DNA from: Clostridia bacterium
GTDB taxonomy: Bacteria > Bacillota > Clostridia > Oscillospirales > CAG-272
DNA length: 34,642 nt
Direction: 5' to 3'
Assembly (NCBI GenBank): GCA_017451735.1
Contig: JAFTNU010000046.1
Coordinates: 1 to 34,642 of the forward strand
Shown here piece by piece: positions 1 through 7,048 of this stretch. A model generated the notes under the pieces. The model was not told the origin of the DNA. It was given only the letters and a program-made list of their open reading frames with translations, and searched no databases. Each line of letters begins with the position of its first letter. Positions within the stretch are counted from its first letter, which is position 1. Position numbers and translations under genes: made by a program.

Positions 1-112
1 CATCGGAAGTACTTAATATCAATGTAATTTGGTGCAAACATCTTCCCCTACGGCTCTCCTCATCCGGTTTGGCAGCTCGCCGCAGGCGAGGTGGAACTCC
101 GCTGGGGAAGGC
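1..112 (+). repeat. CCTTCCCC multi-hairpin repeat (family B), right part, cut by window start
   Basis: This matches the right-hand parts of the copies at 9808-10043 and 10346-10546: a CATCGGAAG...ATCAATG segment, then TCCTCATCCGG, a hairpin GCTCGCCGCAGGCGAG, and the outer end CCGCTGGGGAAGGC. The outer end is the inverted complement of GCCTTCCCCAGCGG, which opens complete copies. It has no coding potential of its own; short open frames across it are by-products of GC-rich repeats. The left half lies outside the window. Confidence 0.75.
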
Positions 113-188
113 TATGGAGTTACATTCACCCCAAACTCTCGCACCAACCCCGCGTCGTTTGCTGTGTCCGCCCCCGCCCCACTTATGT

Positions 189-389
189 GTCATTCTGAGG
201 AGCGCAACAAAGCGCGACGAAGAATCTCGACGAGCGCAAGAAGCGCGAGGCGTGGTATGTACACGTCAGACTCCTTGGCAGTCAGTTACTTACTGTTTCG
301 AAGGGGTTAGTGCGAACATGCCACGCAAACGGCTTTGTTGCCGTTTGCGAGATCCTCACGGGCGGCTCTGTTGCCGCCCTCAGGATGAC
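189..389 (-). repeat. 201-bp MITE-like inverted-repeat element (family A), reverse copy
   Basis: Full-length copy in reverse orientation of the elements at 10082-10282 and 13623-13823. It starts GTCATTCTGAG and ends CTCAGGATGAC, so its ends are imperfect inverted repeats; with the flanks the inverted repeat extends to TATGYGTCATYCTGAG. Each arm carries two small stem-loops with AACARA-type loops and ends in CGTGGTATGT, around a central non-palindromic core of about 50 bp. It encodes nothing recognisable. Confidence 0.85.
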
Positions 390-487
390 GCATAGAAAGA
401 TCATGTGCTAACACACCAAACACCCGCTATGCATTGCAAACTTGCGAGCCCATCGACCGGCAACCCCGCGTCCTTGCCTTCCCCAAG
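334..487. repeat. Long inverted repeat shared with the other window end
   Basis: About 150 bp here are almost the exact reverse complement of 34488-34642, with only a few mismatches near 457-467. The match spans the end of the 201-bp element, a roughly 85-bp spacer containing AGATCATGTGCTAACACACC, and the beginning of a CCTTGCCTTCCCC element. The two modules therefore travel together in this genome. The pair encloses almost the whole window in inverted orientation. Confidence 0.8.
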
Positions 488-530
488 AGGGGGAAGGTGT
501 CGGGCGGAGCCTGACGGATGAGGATGCCTG
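476..530 (+). repeat. Family B repeat, left-end fragment
   Basis: GCCTTCCCC followed by AGAGGGGGAAGG, GGAGCCTGACGGATGAGG. It matches the opening of the copies at 9808 and 10346, but the rest of the element is missing. The following stretch to about 670 shows no gene and no clear structure. Confidence 0.65.
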
Positions 531-676
531 TAACACAAAGTAACAAAAGGTTGGTCAAGCATAGTGTGTAGCCGCAAATAGCGTACATCTGCTGTTTCTT
601 TTTTCACACTTGCCGCCCGATTATTTGCAAAAAGTTCCGATTTTTTTGCAAAAGGTTCTTTTTCTCCCCCAGGCGC

Positions 677-705
677 TTGCATCCGGACAGAATTTTTGCT
701 ATAAT
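677..705 (+). promoter_or_regulatory. Promoter of the sugar-acid kinase
   Basis: -35 TTGCAT at 677-682, 17-bp spacer, -10 TATAAT at 700-705. Transcription would start near 712, giving a leader of about 45 nt before the ATG at 758. No operator palindrome is obvious. Confidence 0.8.
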
Positions 706-757
706 AGCCTTGATTTGAAATACCGTAAAACGGCAAAACAGAAAAAGGAGAATTACT

Positions 758-1777
758 ATGAAATTTGTATGCTTCGGCGAGATCATGGGGCGGCTTTCCC
801 CTGTGGGCTACAAGCGCTTTGTGCAGGCTGACTGCTTTGAGGTCATCTACGGCGGCGGCGAGGCCAATGTGGCCGTATCCCTTGCCAACTTTGACATGGA
901 TGCCGCTTATGTAACCAAGCTCCCCGCAAACGACATCGGCAAGAGCGCTCTGCGCACCCTCCGCGCCCACGGTGTGGATACCTCCGATATTGCCTGGGGC
1001 GGCGAGCGCGTGGGCCTCTACTACTGTGAAAAGGGCGCCTCTCAGCGCCCCTCCAAGGTCATTTACGACCGTAAATACTCCTCGATCTCCACGGCAACCG
1101 TGGCTGACTTCGATTGGAAGAAGATCCTTGGGGATGTGACCTGGTTCCACTTCACCGGTATCACTCCCGCTCTGTCCGACAGCTGCGCCGAGATCTGCCT
1201 GGATGCAGTCAAGACCGCCAAGGAGCTGGGCGTGACCGTTTCCTGCGACCTGAACTTCCGCAAGAACCTCTGGACCAGCGAAAAGGCAGGCAAGGTCATG
1301 GGCGAGCTGATGCCCTATGTGGATGTTGCCATTGCCAACGAGGAGGATTGCGAAAAGGTCTTCGGCATCAAGGCCGCCAATACCGATATCACCGGCGGTA
1401 AGCTTTCTCATGAAGGTTATAAGGAGGTGGCAAAGCAGCTCTCCGAGCGCTTTAACATCCCCACTGTAGCCATCACGCTCCGCGGCTCCATCTCCGCCAG
1501 CGACAACAACTGGGCAGCCATGCTCTATCGCGACGGGGAGTACTACTTCTCCAAAAACTATCTCATCCACATCATCGACCGCGTGGGCGGCGGTGACAGC
1601 TTTGGTGCAGGCCTCATCTACGCCATCTCCAACGGCTACTCCAACCAGGATGCCATCGAATTCGCCGTGGCGGCCTCCGCGCTCAAGCACACCATCGAGG
1701 GTGACATGAACGAGGTCACCGTTGCCGAGGTCAAGGCACTTGCCGGCGGCGACGGCTCTGGCCGCGTGCAGAGATAA
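758..1777 (+). CDS. kdgK: PfkB-family carbohydrate kinase, probable 2-dehydro-3-deoxygluconate (KDG) kinase
   Basis: A 339-residue ribokinase/PfkB kinase, normal length for the family. The glycine-rich substrate motif GGGEANVAVSLA is at residues 32-43. The C-terminal PfkB signature DRVGGGDSFGAG is at 274-285, with D280 as the expected catalytic base. The closest family pattern (FGEIMGRLSP start, YGGGEANVAVSLA) is that of KDG kinases, which phosphorylate 2-keto-3-deoxygluconate from uronate breakdown in the cytosol. The exact sugar cannot be proved from sequence. The ATG follows AAAAGGAG about 8 nt upstream. The gene has its own promoter and terminator, so it is a single-gene unit. No KDPG aldolase gene is next to it; the GH2 enzyme at 10888 could supply uronates, but that is only inference. 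Confidence 0.85.
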   Translation: MKFVCFGEIMGRLSPVGYKRFVQADCFEVIYGGGEANVAVSLANFDMDAAYVTKLPANDIGKSALRTLRAHGVDTSDIAWGGERVGLYYCEKGASQRPSKVIYDRKYSSISTATVADFDWKKILGDVTWFHFTGITPALSDSCAEICLDAVKTAKELGVTVSCDLNFRKNLWTSEKAGKVMGELMPYVDVAIANEEDCEKVFGIKAANTDITGGKLSHEGYKEVAKQLSERFNIPTVAITLRGSISASDNNWAAMLYRDGEYYFSKNYLIHIIDRVGGGDSFGAGLIYAISNGYSNQDAIEFAVAASALKHTIEGDMNEVTVAEVKALAGGDGSGRVQR

Positions 1778-1794
1778 TTCCTTACACAACAACA

Positions 1795-1840
1795 GGGAGG
1801 GAGCGGGTGCTTTAAAGCACCCGCTCCCTCCCTTTCCTTC
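1795..1840 (+). terminator. Intrinsic terminator after kdgK
   Basis: A perfect palindrome with 17-19 bp arms (GGGAGGGAGCGGGTGCT, TTAA turn, and its complement) at 1795-1832, followed by TTTCCTTC. It lies 18 bases after the kinase stop codon. Confidence 0.85.
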
Positions 1841-1960
1841 AGTTCCAAAGCGTGCGACAATACGCATCCAGGGTACGGATCTGCCCCTCATCCGCATTCA
1901 TTTTTTGGCTGTTCTGTCAATAATCCTGCAACTTCCCCAAAACATTCCCCGCCCCATCCA

Positions 1961-1989
1961 TTGACTTTTCAAAAATCATCTGTTATAAT
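1961..1989 (+). promoter_or_regulatory. Promoter of holB-ricT
   Basis: -35 TTGACT at 1961-1966, 17-bp spacer, -10 TATAAT at 1984-1989. The transcript would start near 1996, about 30 nt before the holB ATG. Confidence 0.85.
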
Positions 1990-2028
1990 AATAAGATGAG
2001 GTAGTATGGATAGAGCGAGGTGAGTGGA

Positions 2029-3078
2029 ATGCGCGAATACCTTTCGGCAGTCGCGGGCAACCAACAGCTGCGGCAACGGCTTGGCAAAGACCTGGAGGAT
2101 GGCGCCTTCTCTCACGCATACATCATAGAGGGCCCGGAGGGATGTGGAAAAAGCACCCTGGCACTGGAGCTTGTCATGGCGCTGGCCTGTGAGCACCGTA
2201 CCGACACAGGGCGTCCCCTGCCCTGCGGCGAATGTCCCGCCTGCCGCAAGATCGCGACAGGCAACTCCCCCGATGTGATGCACATCCGCCGCGACGGAAA
2301 GGCCACCATGGGTGTGGATACGGTCCGCGCTCTGCGCACCGATGTGATCACCGTGCCCAACGATCTTTCCTTTAAGGTCTATCTCATCCACGATGCGCAT
2401 ACCATGACGGTGCAGGCACAAAACGCCCTGCTCCTGACCCTGGAGGAGCCCCCCGCTTTTGTGCTGTTCCTGCTTCTTGCCGAGGACGCGGGCGCGCTTC
2501 TGGAGACCATCCGATCCCGTGCACCCGTGCTGCGGATGCAGCCTGTCAGTGACGGGGAGATCGAATCCTATCTGCTCTCTCCTGCAAGAGACCCGAAGAT
2601 CCATCGGGCGGCAAGTGCCCTGAAGGAAAGCGCACCCGACGATCTTGCCGCCATCCTGCGCATGGCAAACGGCCGCATCGGCGCCGCCGTGGCGTTGTTG
2701 GACGAGGCAAAACGGGCCCCGTTGATGGAAAATCGCGCCGCAGTCACGGAGATCTGTCATCTGCTGGCCGAGCGTACCCGCCCCGATGCACTGCTTTCGG
2801 CTCTGCTGGCCTTTGGCACCAATCGGGAGGAGGTCACAGCAAAATTGCTCCTTCTGGAGGTGGCGTTGCGGGATCTGCTATTGCTGGTTTACAGCGAAAC
2901 GGTCAATCTCCTCTTTTTCACCGACGGAGAAACGGCCTTTGAGCTGTGCAACCGCTTCACCGCCCGCCAACTGCTGGGCGCGACCGAGGCGATCCGCGAG
3001 ACCATCAATGCCCTTGGAGCCAACGGCAATGTTCGCCTTTTGCTGGTACGGCTTTCGAGCCGACTGTTGACACAATAA
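2029..3078 (+). CDS. holB: DNA polymerase III delta' subunit
   Basis: The clamp-loader delta' subunit, which helps load the beta sliding clamp at replication forks. A 349-residue AAA+ protein. Walker A GPEGCGKST is at residues 35-43. Zinc-module cysteines C54, C66, C69 and C72 (CGECPAC) sit where DnaX/HolB proteins carry them. The LLTLEEPP segment and the R-S-R (ETIRSRA) sensor follow. I chose ATG 2029 because GAGGTGAG lies about 5 nt upstream; an in-frame GTG at 2020 would put its ribosome site out of position. The C-terminal third is poorly conserved, as usual. In Bacillus holB is followed by yaaT (ricT), exactly as here. Confidence 0.92.
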   Translation: MREYLSAVAGNQQLRQRLGKDLEDGAFSHAYIIEGPEGCGKSTLALELVMALACEHRTDTGRPLPCGECPACRKIATGNSPDVMHIRRDGKATMGVDTVRALRTDVITVPNDLSFKVYLIHDAHTMTVQAQNALLLTLEEPPAFVLFLLLAEDAGALLETIRSRAPVLRMQPVSDGEIESYLLSPARDPKIHRAASALKESAPDDLAAILRMANGRIGAAVALLDEAKRAPLMENRAAVTEICHLLAERTRPDALLSALLAFGTNREEVTAKLLLLEVALRDLLLLVYSETVNLLFFTDGETAFELCNRFTARQLLGATEAIRETINALGANGNVRLLLVRLSSRLLTQ

Positions 3079-3119
3079 ACCCTTTCCGCACTTTAGCGGT
3101 ACAAACAAACGGAGTAACC

Positions 3120-4793
3120 ATGGAAGAAAAAAAGAAAAGATTTCCGCCCCGTAACGAGGGCGGCCAGGACCGACAGCGCATTTCGGTGCGCCCGGGCAAT
3201 TTCAATCCGCCCCCCCGCAAGGAAAGCGGTACAACGGTAAACGTGACCCCTGCCAACACCGTGGGGGTACCGACACAAGCCTCTGCCTCCAACGGTGAGG
3301 GCCGCAATGGGGGCCCCCGCAATGACAGACGCAACAACCACAACCGCAACCGGCAGAATCCACGGAGCAATGACCGTCAGGGTGAGCATTCCGACGGAAG
3401 CCGTCGGGACGGTGAGCGTCAGGACGCCCCCCGCCGCGATCACAATCGCCGCGACAATCGGGAGGAGAACCGACAAAGAACGTCCGAACAGCGCAATACC
3501 CCTGCCGTAGCACAAAATTCCGATAACGGTGCAAAAAATTCCCGCAACAACCGCGGCAACGACCGCAGAAACGGCGACCGCCCCGATGGGGGGCGCCATG
3601 ACGGTGACCGTCGGAATAACCGAGGCAACGACAGACGGCACGCGGATCGCCGTGACGGGGAGCGTCGGGAGGAAAAGCAAGCCGCGCCCCAGCTGAACCC
3701 CATACTGCGGCGAGAACTGGACGAGGAATTCTCCACCCCCACCCTATCCCCCACCTTTGGCGCTCCCGTCAAAAGCAAAAAGCAGGAGGAGATGGCGGTG
3801 GATTCTGAGGAATTCGCCGTTGACATTGCCACTGCCGCCTATCTGTTGGATGATATCCCCTGCGGCTTCCCCATTCCCGACGGCAAGTCCGTGGAGGTGG
3901 TAGGTGTCCGCTTCCGCCGTGCGGGCAAGATCTACTTTTTCGCCCCCGACAAGGAGCATTACGGCATCGGCGACTCGGTACTGGTGGACACGGCAAGAGG
4001 CCCCGAGATCGGTGAGATCGTCATGCTCAAGCGCAGAATCGCCGAAAAGAATGTGATCCAGCCCCTGCGCTCCGTCCTGCGCCGCGCCACGGCAGAGGAC
4101 AAGGCACATGAGCAGGAGAACCGCGCCAAGGAGACCCAGGCCCTGAAGATCTGCGCCGAGAAGATCGCCGCCCACAAGCTGGATATGAAGCTGGTGGACG
4201 CCCAGTATACCTTTGACAATTCCAAGCTGCTCTTCTACTTCACCTCGGAAGGCCGTGTGGACTTCCGTGAGCTGGTACGCGACCTGGCAGGCGTGTTCCA
4301 CACCCGCATCGAGTTGCGTCAGATCGGTATCCGTGACGAATCCCGTCTGATCGGAGGACTTGGCATGTGTGGCAGACCCTTCTGCTGCTCGACCTTTCTT
4401 TCCGATTTCGGTCAGGTCTCGATCAAGATGGCAAAGGAGCAGGGACTTTCGATCAACACCTCAAAAATTTCGGGCTGTTGCGGCAGACTGATGTGTTGTC
4501 TGCGCTACGAGCATGAGACCTATGCCGAGGAGACCCGCCTGACTCCCAAGCGGGACGCGGCAGTCATCACCCCCGACGGAAACGGTGTGGTGGTGGAGTC
4601 GACTCCTCTGGCGGGCACCGTAAAGGTTCGCCTGGACGCCGCCCCCGAGGAGGCGCCCCGCGTGTACCACCGCGACACGGTTACCGTGATCGGCAAGGAA
4701 AAGCGCGCCCCCCGCCAGGAGCAATCCCCTGCCGGCGGAACCGATCAGGGGGCCGAGGCAGAGGCGGCAACCGAGAACCGAGACGCGGAATGA
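3120..4793 (+). CDS. ricT: PSP1/RicT (YaaT) family protein with long disordered N-terminus
   Basis: A 557-residue protein. The C-terminal part from about residue 233 is a PSP1-domain RicT protein with the diagnostic cysteine motifs MCGRPFCC (C417, C422, C423) and SGCCGRLMCC (C453, C454, C459, C460). In Bacillus, RicT with RicA and RicF forms an iron-sulfur complex that assists RNase Y in mRNA processing, and it is needed for sporulation and competence. Residues 1-232 are unusual: almost only Arg, Asn, Asp, Gly, Gln, Glu and Pro, with repeating DGDRRN/DGERR-type units, probably disordered and possibly RNA-binding (inference). Bacillus RicT is about 275 residues. The ATG at 3120 follows CGGAG, 41 nt after holB; a longer frame opens inside holB but has no ribosome site. 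The C-terminus is also low-complexity, Glu/Ala-rich. The neighbouring yabA gene of Bacillus is absent. Confidence 0.88.
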   Translation: MEEKKKRFPPRNEGGQDRQRISVRPGNFNPPPRKESGTTVNVTPANTVGVPTQASASNGEGRNGGPRNDRRNNHNRNRQNPRSNDRQGEHSDGSRRDGERQDAPRRDHNRRDNREENRQRTSEQRNTPAVAQNSDNGAKNSRNNRGNDRRNGDRPDGGRHDGDRRNNRGNDRRHADRRDGERREEKQAAPQLNPILRRELDEEFSTPTLSPTFGAPVKSKKQEEMAVDSEEFAVDIATAAYLLDDIPCGFPIPDGKSVEVVGVRFRRAGKIYFFAPDKEHYGIGDSVLVDTARGPEIGEIVMLKRRIAEKNVIQPLRSVLRRATAEDKAHEQENRAKETQALKICAEKIAAHKLDMKLVDAQYTFDNSKLLFYFTSEGRVDFRELVRDLAGVFHTRIELRQIGIRDESRLIGGLGMCGRPFCCSTFLSDFGQVSIKMAKEQGLSINTSKISGCCGRLMCCLRYEHETYAEETRLTPKRDAAVITPDGNGVVVESTPLAGTVKVRLDAAPEEAPRVYHRDTVTVIGKEKRAPRQEQSPAGGTDQGAEAEAATENRDAE

Positions 4794-4876
4794 TCCGCCT
4801 TCCCCGATCGGAAGGCAACACCAAAAAAATAAATTTATGGTTTTTTACAAAAAGTATTTTCTTTTTGTCGAAAATA

Positions 4877-4885
4877 TGCTACAAT
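4877..4885 (+). promoter_or_regulatory. Likely extended -10 promoter of the ferredoxin
   Basis: TG-C-TACAAT (TG at 4877-4878, -10 at 4880-4885), preceded by very A/T-rich sequence from 4826. No good -35 hexamer stands at 16-18 bp. The start would be near 4892, about 27 nt before the ATG. Confidence 0.55.
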
Positions 4886-4918
4886 AGTAGCAATCCAAGT
4901 TGAACGGAGGGTTGAAGA

Positions 4919-5089
4919 ATGGCATACAAGATTTCCGATGATTGCGTGTCCTGCGGCGGCTGCGCCGAGGCTTGCCCTGTCGGTGCGATCTCTGAGGGTG
5001 ATGGCAAATACGTCATCAATCCCGAGGTCTGTGTTGAGTGCGGCGCTTGCGCCGGTGCTTGCCCCGTGGGCGCTCCCCAGGCTGAGTAA
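4919..5089 (+). CDS. 2[4Fe-4S] ferredoxin
   Basis: A 56-residue clostridial-type ferredoxin, a soluble low-potential electron carrier. Two complete C-x2-C-x2-C-x3-C-P motifs are visible: C9, C12, C15, C19-P and C38, C41, C44, C48-P, one per half of an internally duplicated fold. The start has AACGGAGG about 8 nt upstream. It sits between ricT and the TrmN6-like gene, where Bacillus has yabA; it has its own promoter and terminator, so it may simply be an inserted single-gene unit. A link to the iron-sulfur RicT complex is possible but only inference. Confidence 0.95.
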   Translation: MAYKISDDCVSCGGCAEACPVGAISEGDGKYVINPEVCVECGACAGACPVGAPQAE

Positions 5090-5109
5090 GACATACGCAA
5101 ACGACAACG

Positions 5110-5152
5110 AAAGCGGCGTGAGCGGGGGATGCCCGTCTCACGCCGCTTTTCC
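5110..5152 (+). terminator. Intrinsic terminator after the ferredoxin
   Basis: AAAGCGGCGTGAG at 5110-5122 pairs with CTCACGCCGCTTT at 5137-5149, with an inner CGGG/CCCG pairing in the loop, followed by TTCC. The T run is short, so termination may be partial and could let transcripts reach the methyltransferase gene. Confidence 0.75.
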
Positions 5153-5239
5153 GCTCTGCGATACATTTTTGAGCCGCCGATTCTCCCGCCTGTGACGGGG
5201 GCACACATGACATCACCCGCACAAAAGGAGGTAAGGAAC

Positions 5240-6001
5240 ATGCAGGAGCCCATTCTCGGCGCCGATGAGCGTCTGGACGAGGTCAACGAAAATATCCGCC
5301 TGATCCAACGCAAAAACGGGCTGACCTTTGGCAGTGATGCCTTTCTGCTCTCCGCCTTCTGCCGCCCCGCCCCGCGCGGACGGGCCGCAGACTTCGGTTG
5401 CGGCACGGGGATCATCTCTCTTTTGCTGGCGGCCCGCAGAACCTTTGCCCATATCACAGCCGTAGAGGCACAGGCATCCTTTGTCGTTCTTGCCGCGCGA
5501 AACGTAACATTAAACGGCTTTTCTCACACCGTTTCGATACTTTCCCGCGATGTGCGCGACCTGACCCCCGCCGATTTCGGCGGCGAGCTGGACGTGGTCA
5601 TTGCCAATCCGCCTTATATGCGCGCCGACAGCGGCTTTGCCTCCCCCCACAATGAAAAACAGATCGCCCGTCACGAAATTCTGGGAACGGTGCACGATTT
5701 TGCCGCCGCGGCGGCGCGTTGCCTGAAATACGGCGGTAAATTCTACACGGTCTACCGCCCCGACCGTCTGGACAGTCTGTTCGCCGCCCTACGGGCGCAC
5801 AAGCTTGCCCCAAAGCGGATGGTCTTTGTTCACGACCACGCAGACAAGGAGCCCGCAATGGTGCTCACCGAATCGGTGCTGGGCGCCGCCGAGGGCCTTT
5901 CGATCCTACCGCCCCTTATTTTGCACGAAAAGACCCCGAACGGGGTGGAAAAAGCCCTTTCCCCAAGAGCGCAGGAGATCTATGATACCGGGCGATTTTA
6001 A
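5240..6001 (+). CDS. TrmN6-family (YabB-like) SAM-dependent methyltransferase
   Basis: A 253-residue class I methyltransferase. SAM motif I is DFGCGTG near residue 56, the acidic VEA strand end follows, and the N6-adenine signature NPPY is near residue 126. It belongs to the tRNA1(Val) adenine-37 N6-methyltransferase family (TrmN6/YfiC, YabB in Bacillus); the RNA target here is inferred from the family and position. ATG 5240 has a strong AAGGAGG at 5225-5231; the longer frame reaching back to 5129 overlaps the ferredoxin terminator and is rejected. In Bacillus yabB lies between yabA and rsmI; here a reverse-strand amidase and a hairpin array have entered before rsmI. Confidence 0.85.
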   Translation: MQEPILGADERLDEVNENIRLIQRKNGLTFGSDAFLLSAFCRPAPRGRAADFGCGTGIISLLLAARRTFAHITAVEAQASFVVLAARNVTLNGFSHTVSILSRDVRDLTPADFGGELDVVIANPPYMRADSGFASPHNEKQIARHEILGTVHDFAAAAARCLKYGGKFYTVYRPDRLDSLFAALRAHKLAPKRMVFVHDHADKEPAMVLTESVLGAAEGLSILPPLILHEKTPNGVEKALSPRAQEIYDTGRF

Positions 6002-6163
6002 TACCTGCATAGCCGAACGGAAATGATACGAACCCGATCCGGAGCTTTAAATTCATGCCAATGCTGTGTCAAAGTGCTTGGCAATATCTTATATTCCCTG
6101 CGCCCTTTTCCTTGCCTTGACAAGAATTTGGAGCTCGGGATTTCGATTCCCGTTCGGCTTTGC

Positions 6164-6403
6164 GCGATATGTGGCCTTGCGGCCACTCGATATATTTGCC
6201 TGACGGCAAATTCGATATGTTGGCGCTAAGCGCCAACGCGATATGTCGCACTGCCGTGCGACGCGAGGGGTCAAGGGCGACTGCCTTTCAACTCCTCACA
6301 CCTTGCCGCAAGGCAAGGTATATCGCATGGGCACAGCCCATATATCGCAGGTTGTGGCGTCAGCCATAACCTATATCGCATTTTGCGCAGTAAAATATAT
6401 CGC
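6164..6403. repeat. GCGATAT-linked hairpin array 1
   Basis: At least seven short hairpins joined by a constant linker. In the first block (6164-6265) the linker reads CGATAT and stems are GTGGCC/GGCCAC, TTTGCC/GGCAAA, GTTGGCGC/GCGCCAAC and GTCGCAC/GTGCGAC. After a 40-bp non-array gap, a second block (6301-6403) has the linker reversed (ATATCGC), with CCTTGCC/GGCAAGG, ATGGGC/GCCCAT, GGTTGTGGC/GCCATAACC and ATTTTGC/GTAAAAT. Loops are 3-4 nt, mostly closed by C-G. The array fills the gap between two convergent genes and stops 6 nt from the amidase stop codon. The 6002-6163 stretch before it holds no gene. Confidence 0.85.
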
Positions 6404-6408
6404 CGCAG

Positions 6409-6972
6409 CTACACGTTCGTATAGTTGCGTATGCCTTGATAGATTCCTCCGGCAAACAGCTCCGGATTCTGGCTCATCAGCCGCGCATCCCGCGGGTTGG
6501 TAATAAAGCCCAGCTCCAAAAGCACTGCGGGCATGGAGGTGCGCTTGAGCACGTAAAGGGACGGGCGGGTAAACACCCCACGGTTGTAAAGTCCCGTTTC
6601 CTCCTCCAGTGCGTCAAGAATATCCCCTGCCAACGCGGCGGCAACCGACCCTTGGTTGAACACAAACGCCTCGCTCCCCGTGGCGGCGCTCAGATCCGAG
6701 GCGTTGGTGTGCAGGCTGATGAAATAATCCGCCCCCCAGCTATTGGCATCCCGCACCCGAGCCGCCAGGCTGGAGGCATTGGACGAGCCCAGCTGTGTTT
6801 CTGCCGTGGGGCGGGAGAGACGCGCCTCGAAGCTCGGGTTGGCATTGAGCAGAGCGGCGGTCTCCACGCCGATGCGAAAAACGATATCCTGCTCCCGCAA
6901 TCCGTTCCCCTCCGCTCCCGCGTTGGGGTTGACGGGGTTATGTCCCTGGTCGAGATAGATCTTGATAGCCAC
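6409..6972 (-). CDS. N-acetylmuramoyl-L-alanine amidase (Amidase_3)
   Basis: A 187-residue zinc amidase that cuts the lactyl-L-alanine bond of peptidoglycan. Expected zinc ligands are H11 (DQGH), E27 (GLREQD) and H88 (SLHTNA); the catalytic glutamate is E153 (VLLELGF). It is only the catalytic domain, with no signal peptide, no membrane segment and no wall-binding repeats, resembling CwlC-type mother-cell lysins or phage endolysins rather than exported housekeeping amidases. The start is GTG, with AAAGGGG upstream on the reverse strand; no ATG alternative is better. It lies opposite to its neighbours, between trmN6 and rsmI, which are usually adjacent, so it is probably an insertion. Its release mechanism is unknown. 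Confidence 0.9.
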   Translation of the reverse strand: MAIKIYLDQGHNPVNPNAGAEGNGLREQDIVFRIGVETAALLNANPSFEARLSRPTAETQLGSSNASSLAARVRDANSWGADYFISLHTNASDLSAATGSEAFVFNQGSVAAALAGDILDALEEETGLYNRGVFTRPSLYVLKRTSMPAVLLELGFITNPRDARLMSQNPELFAGGIYQGIRNYTNV

Positions 6973-7048
6973 GTGATATACCCCTTTCTTATTCCGTTAT
7001 CATCAGTTTATGCAAGTGGGCACACCGCCCGTGCAGAAAGGAATTTCT

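Noticed and set aside
401-1897. 498-codon reverse-strand frame opposite kdgK
   Set aside because: It spans repeats, the kdgK promoter and terminator; antisense shadow.
4797-4817. Hairpin GCCTTCC/GGAAGGC after ricT as terminator
   Set aside because: Only 7 bp with no T run following on either strand; left uncalled, although it may be a family B repeat relic.
6164-6403. CRISPR array
   Set aside because: The constant part is only 6-7 bp and the variable parts are self-complementary stems, not spacers of equal length; no cas genes.
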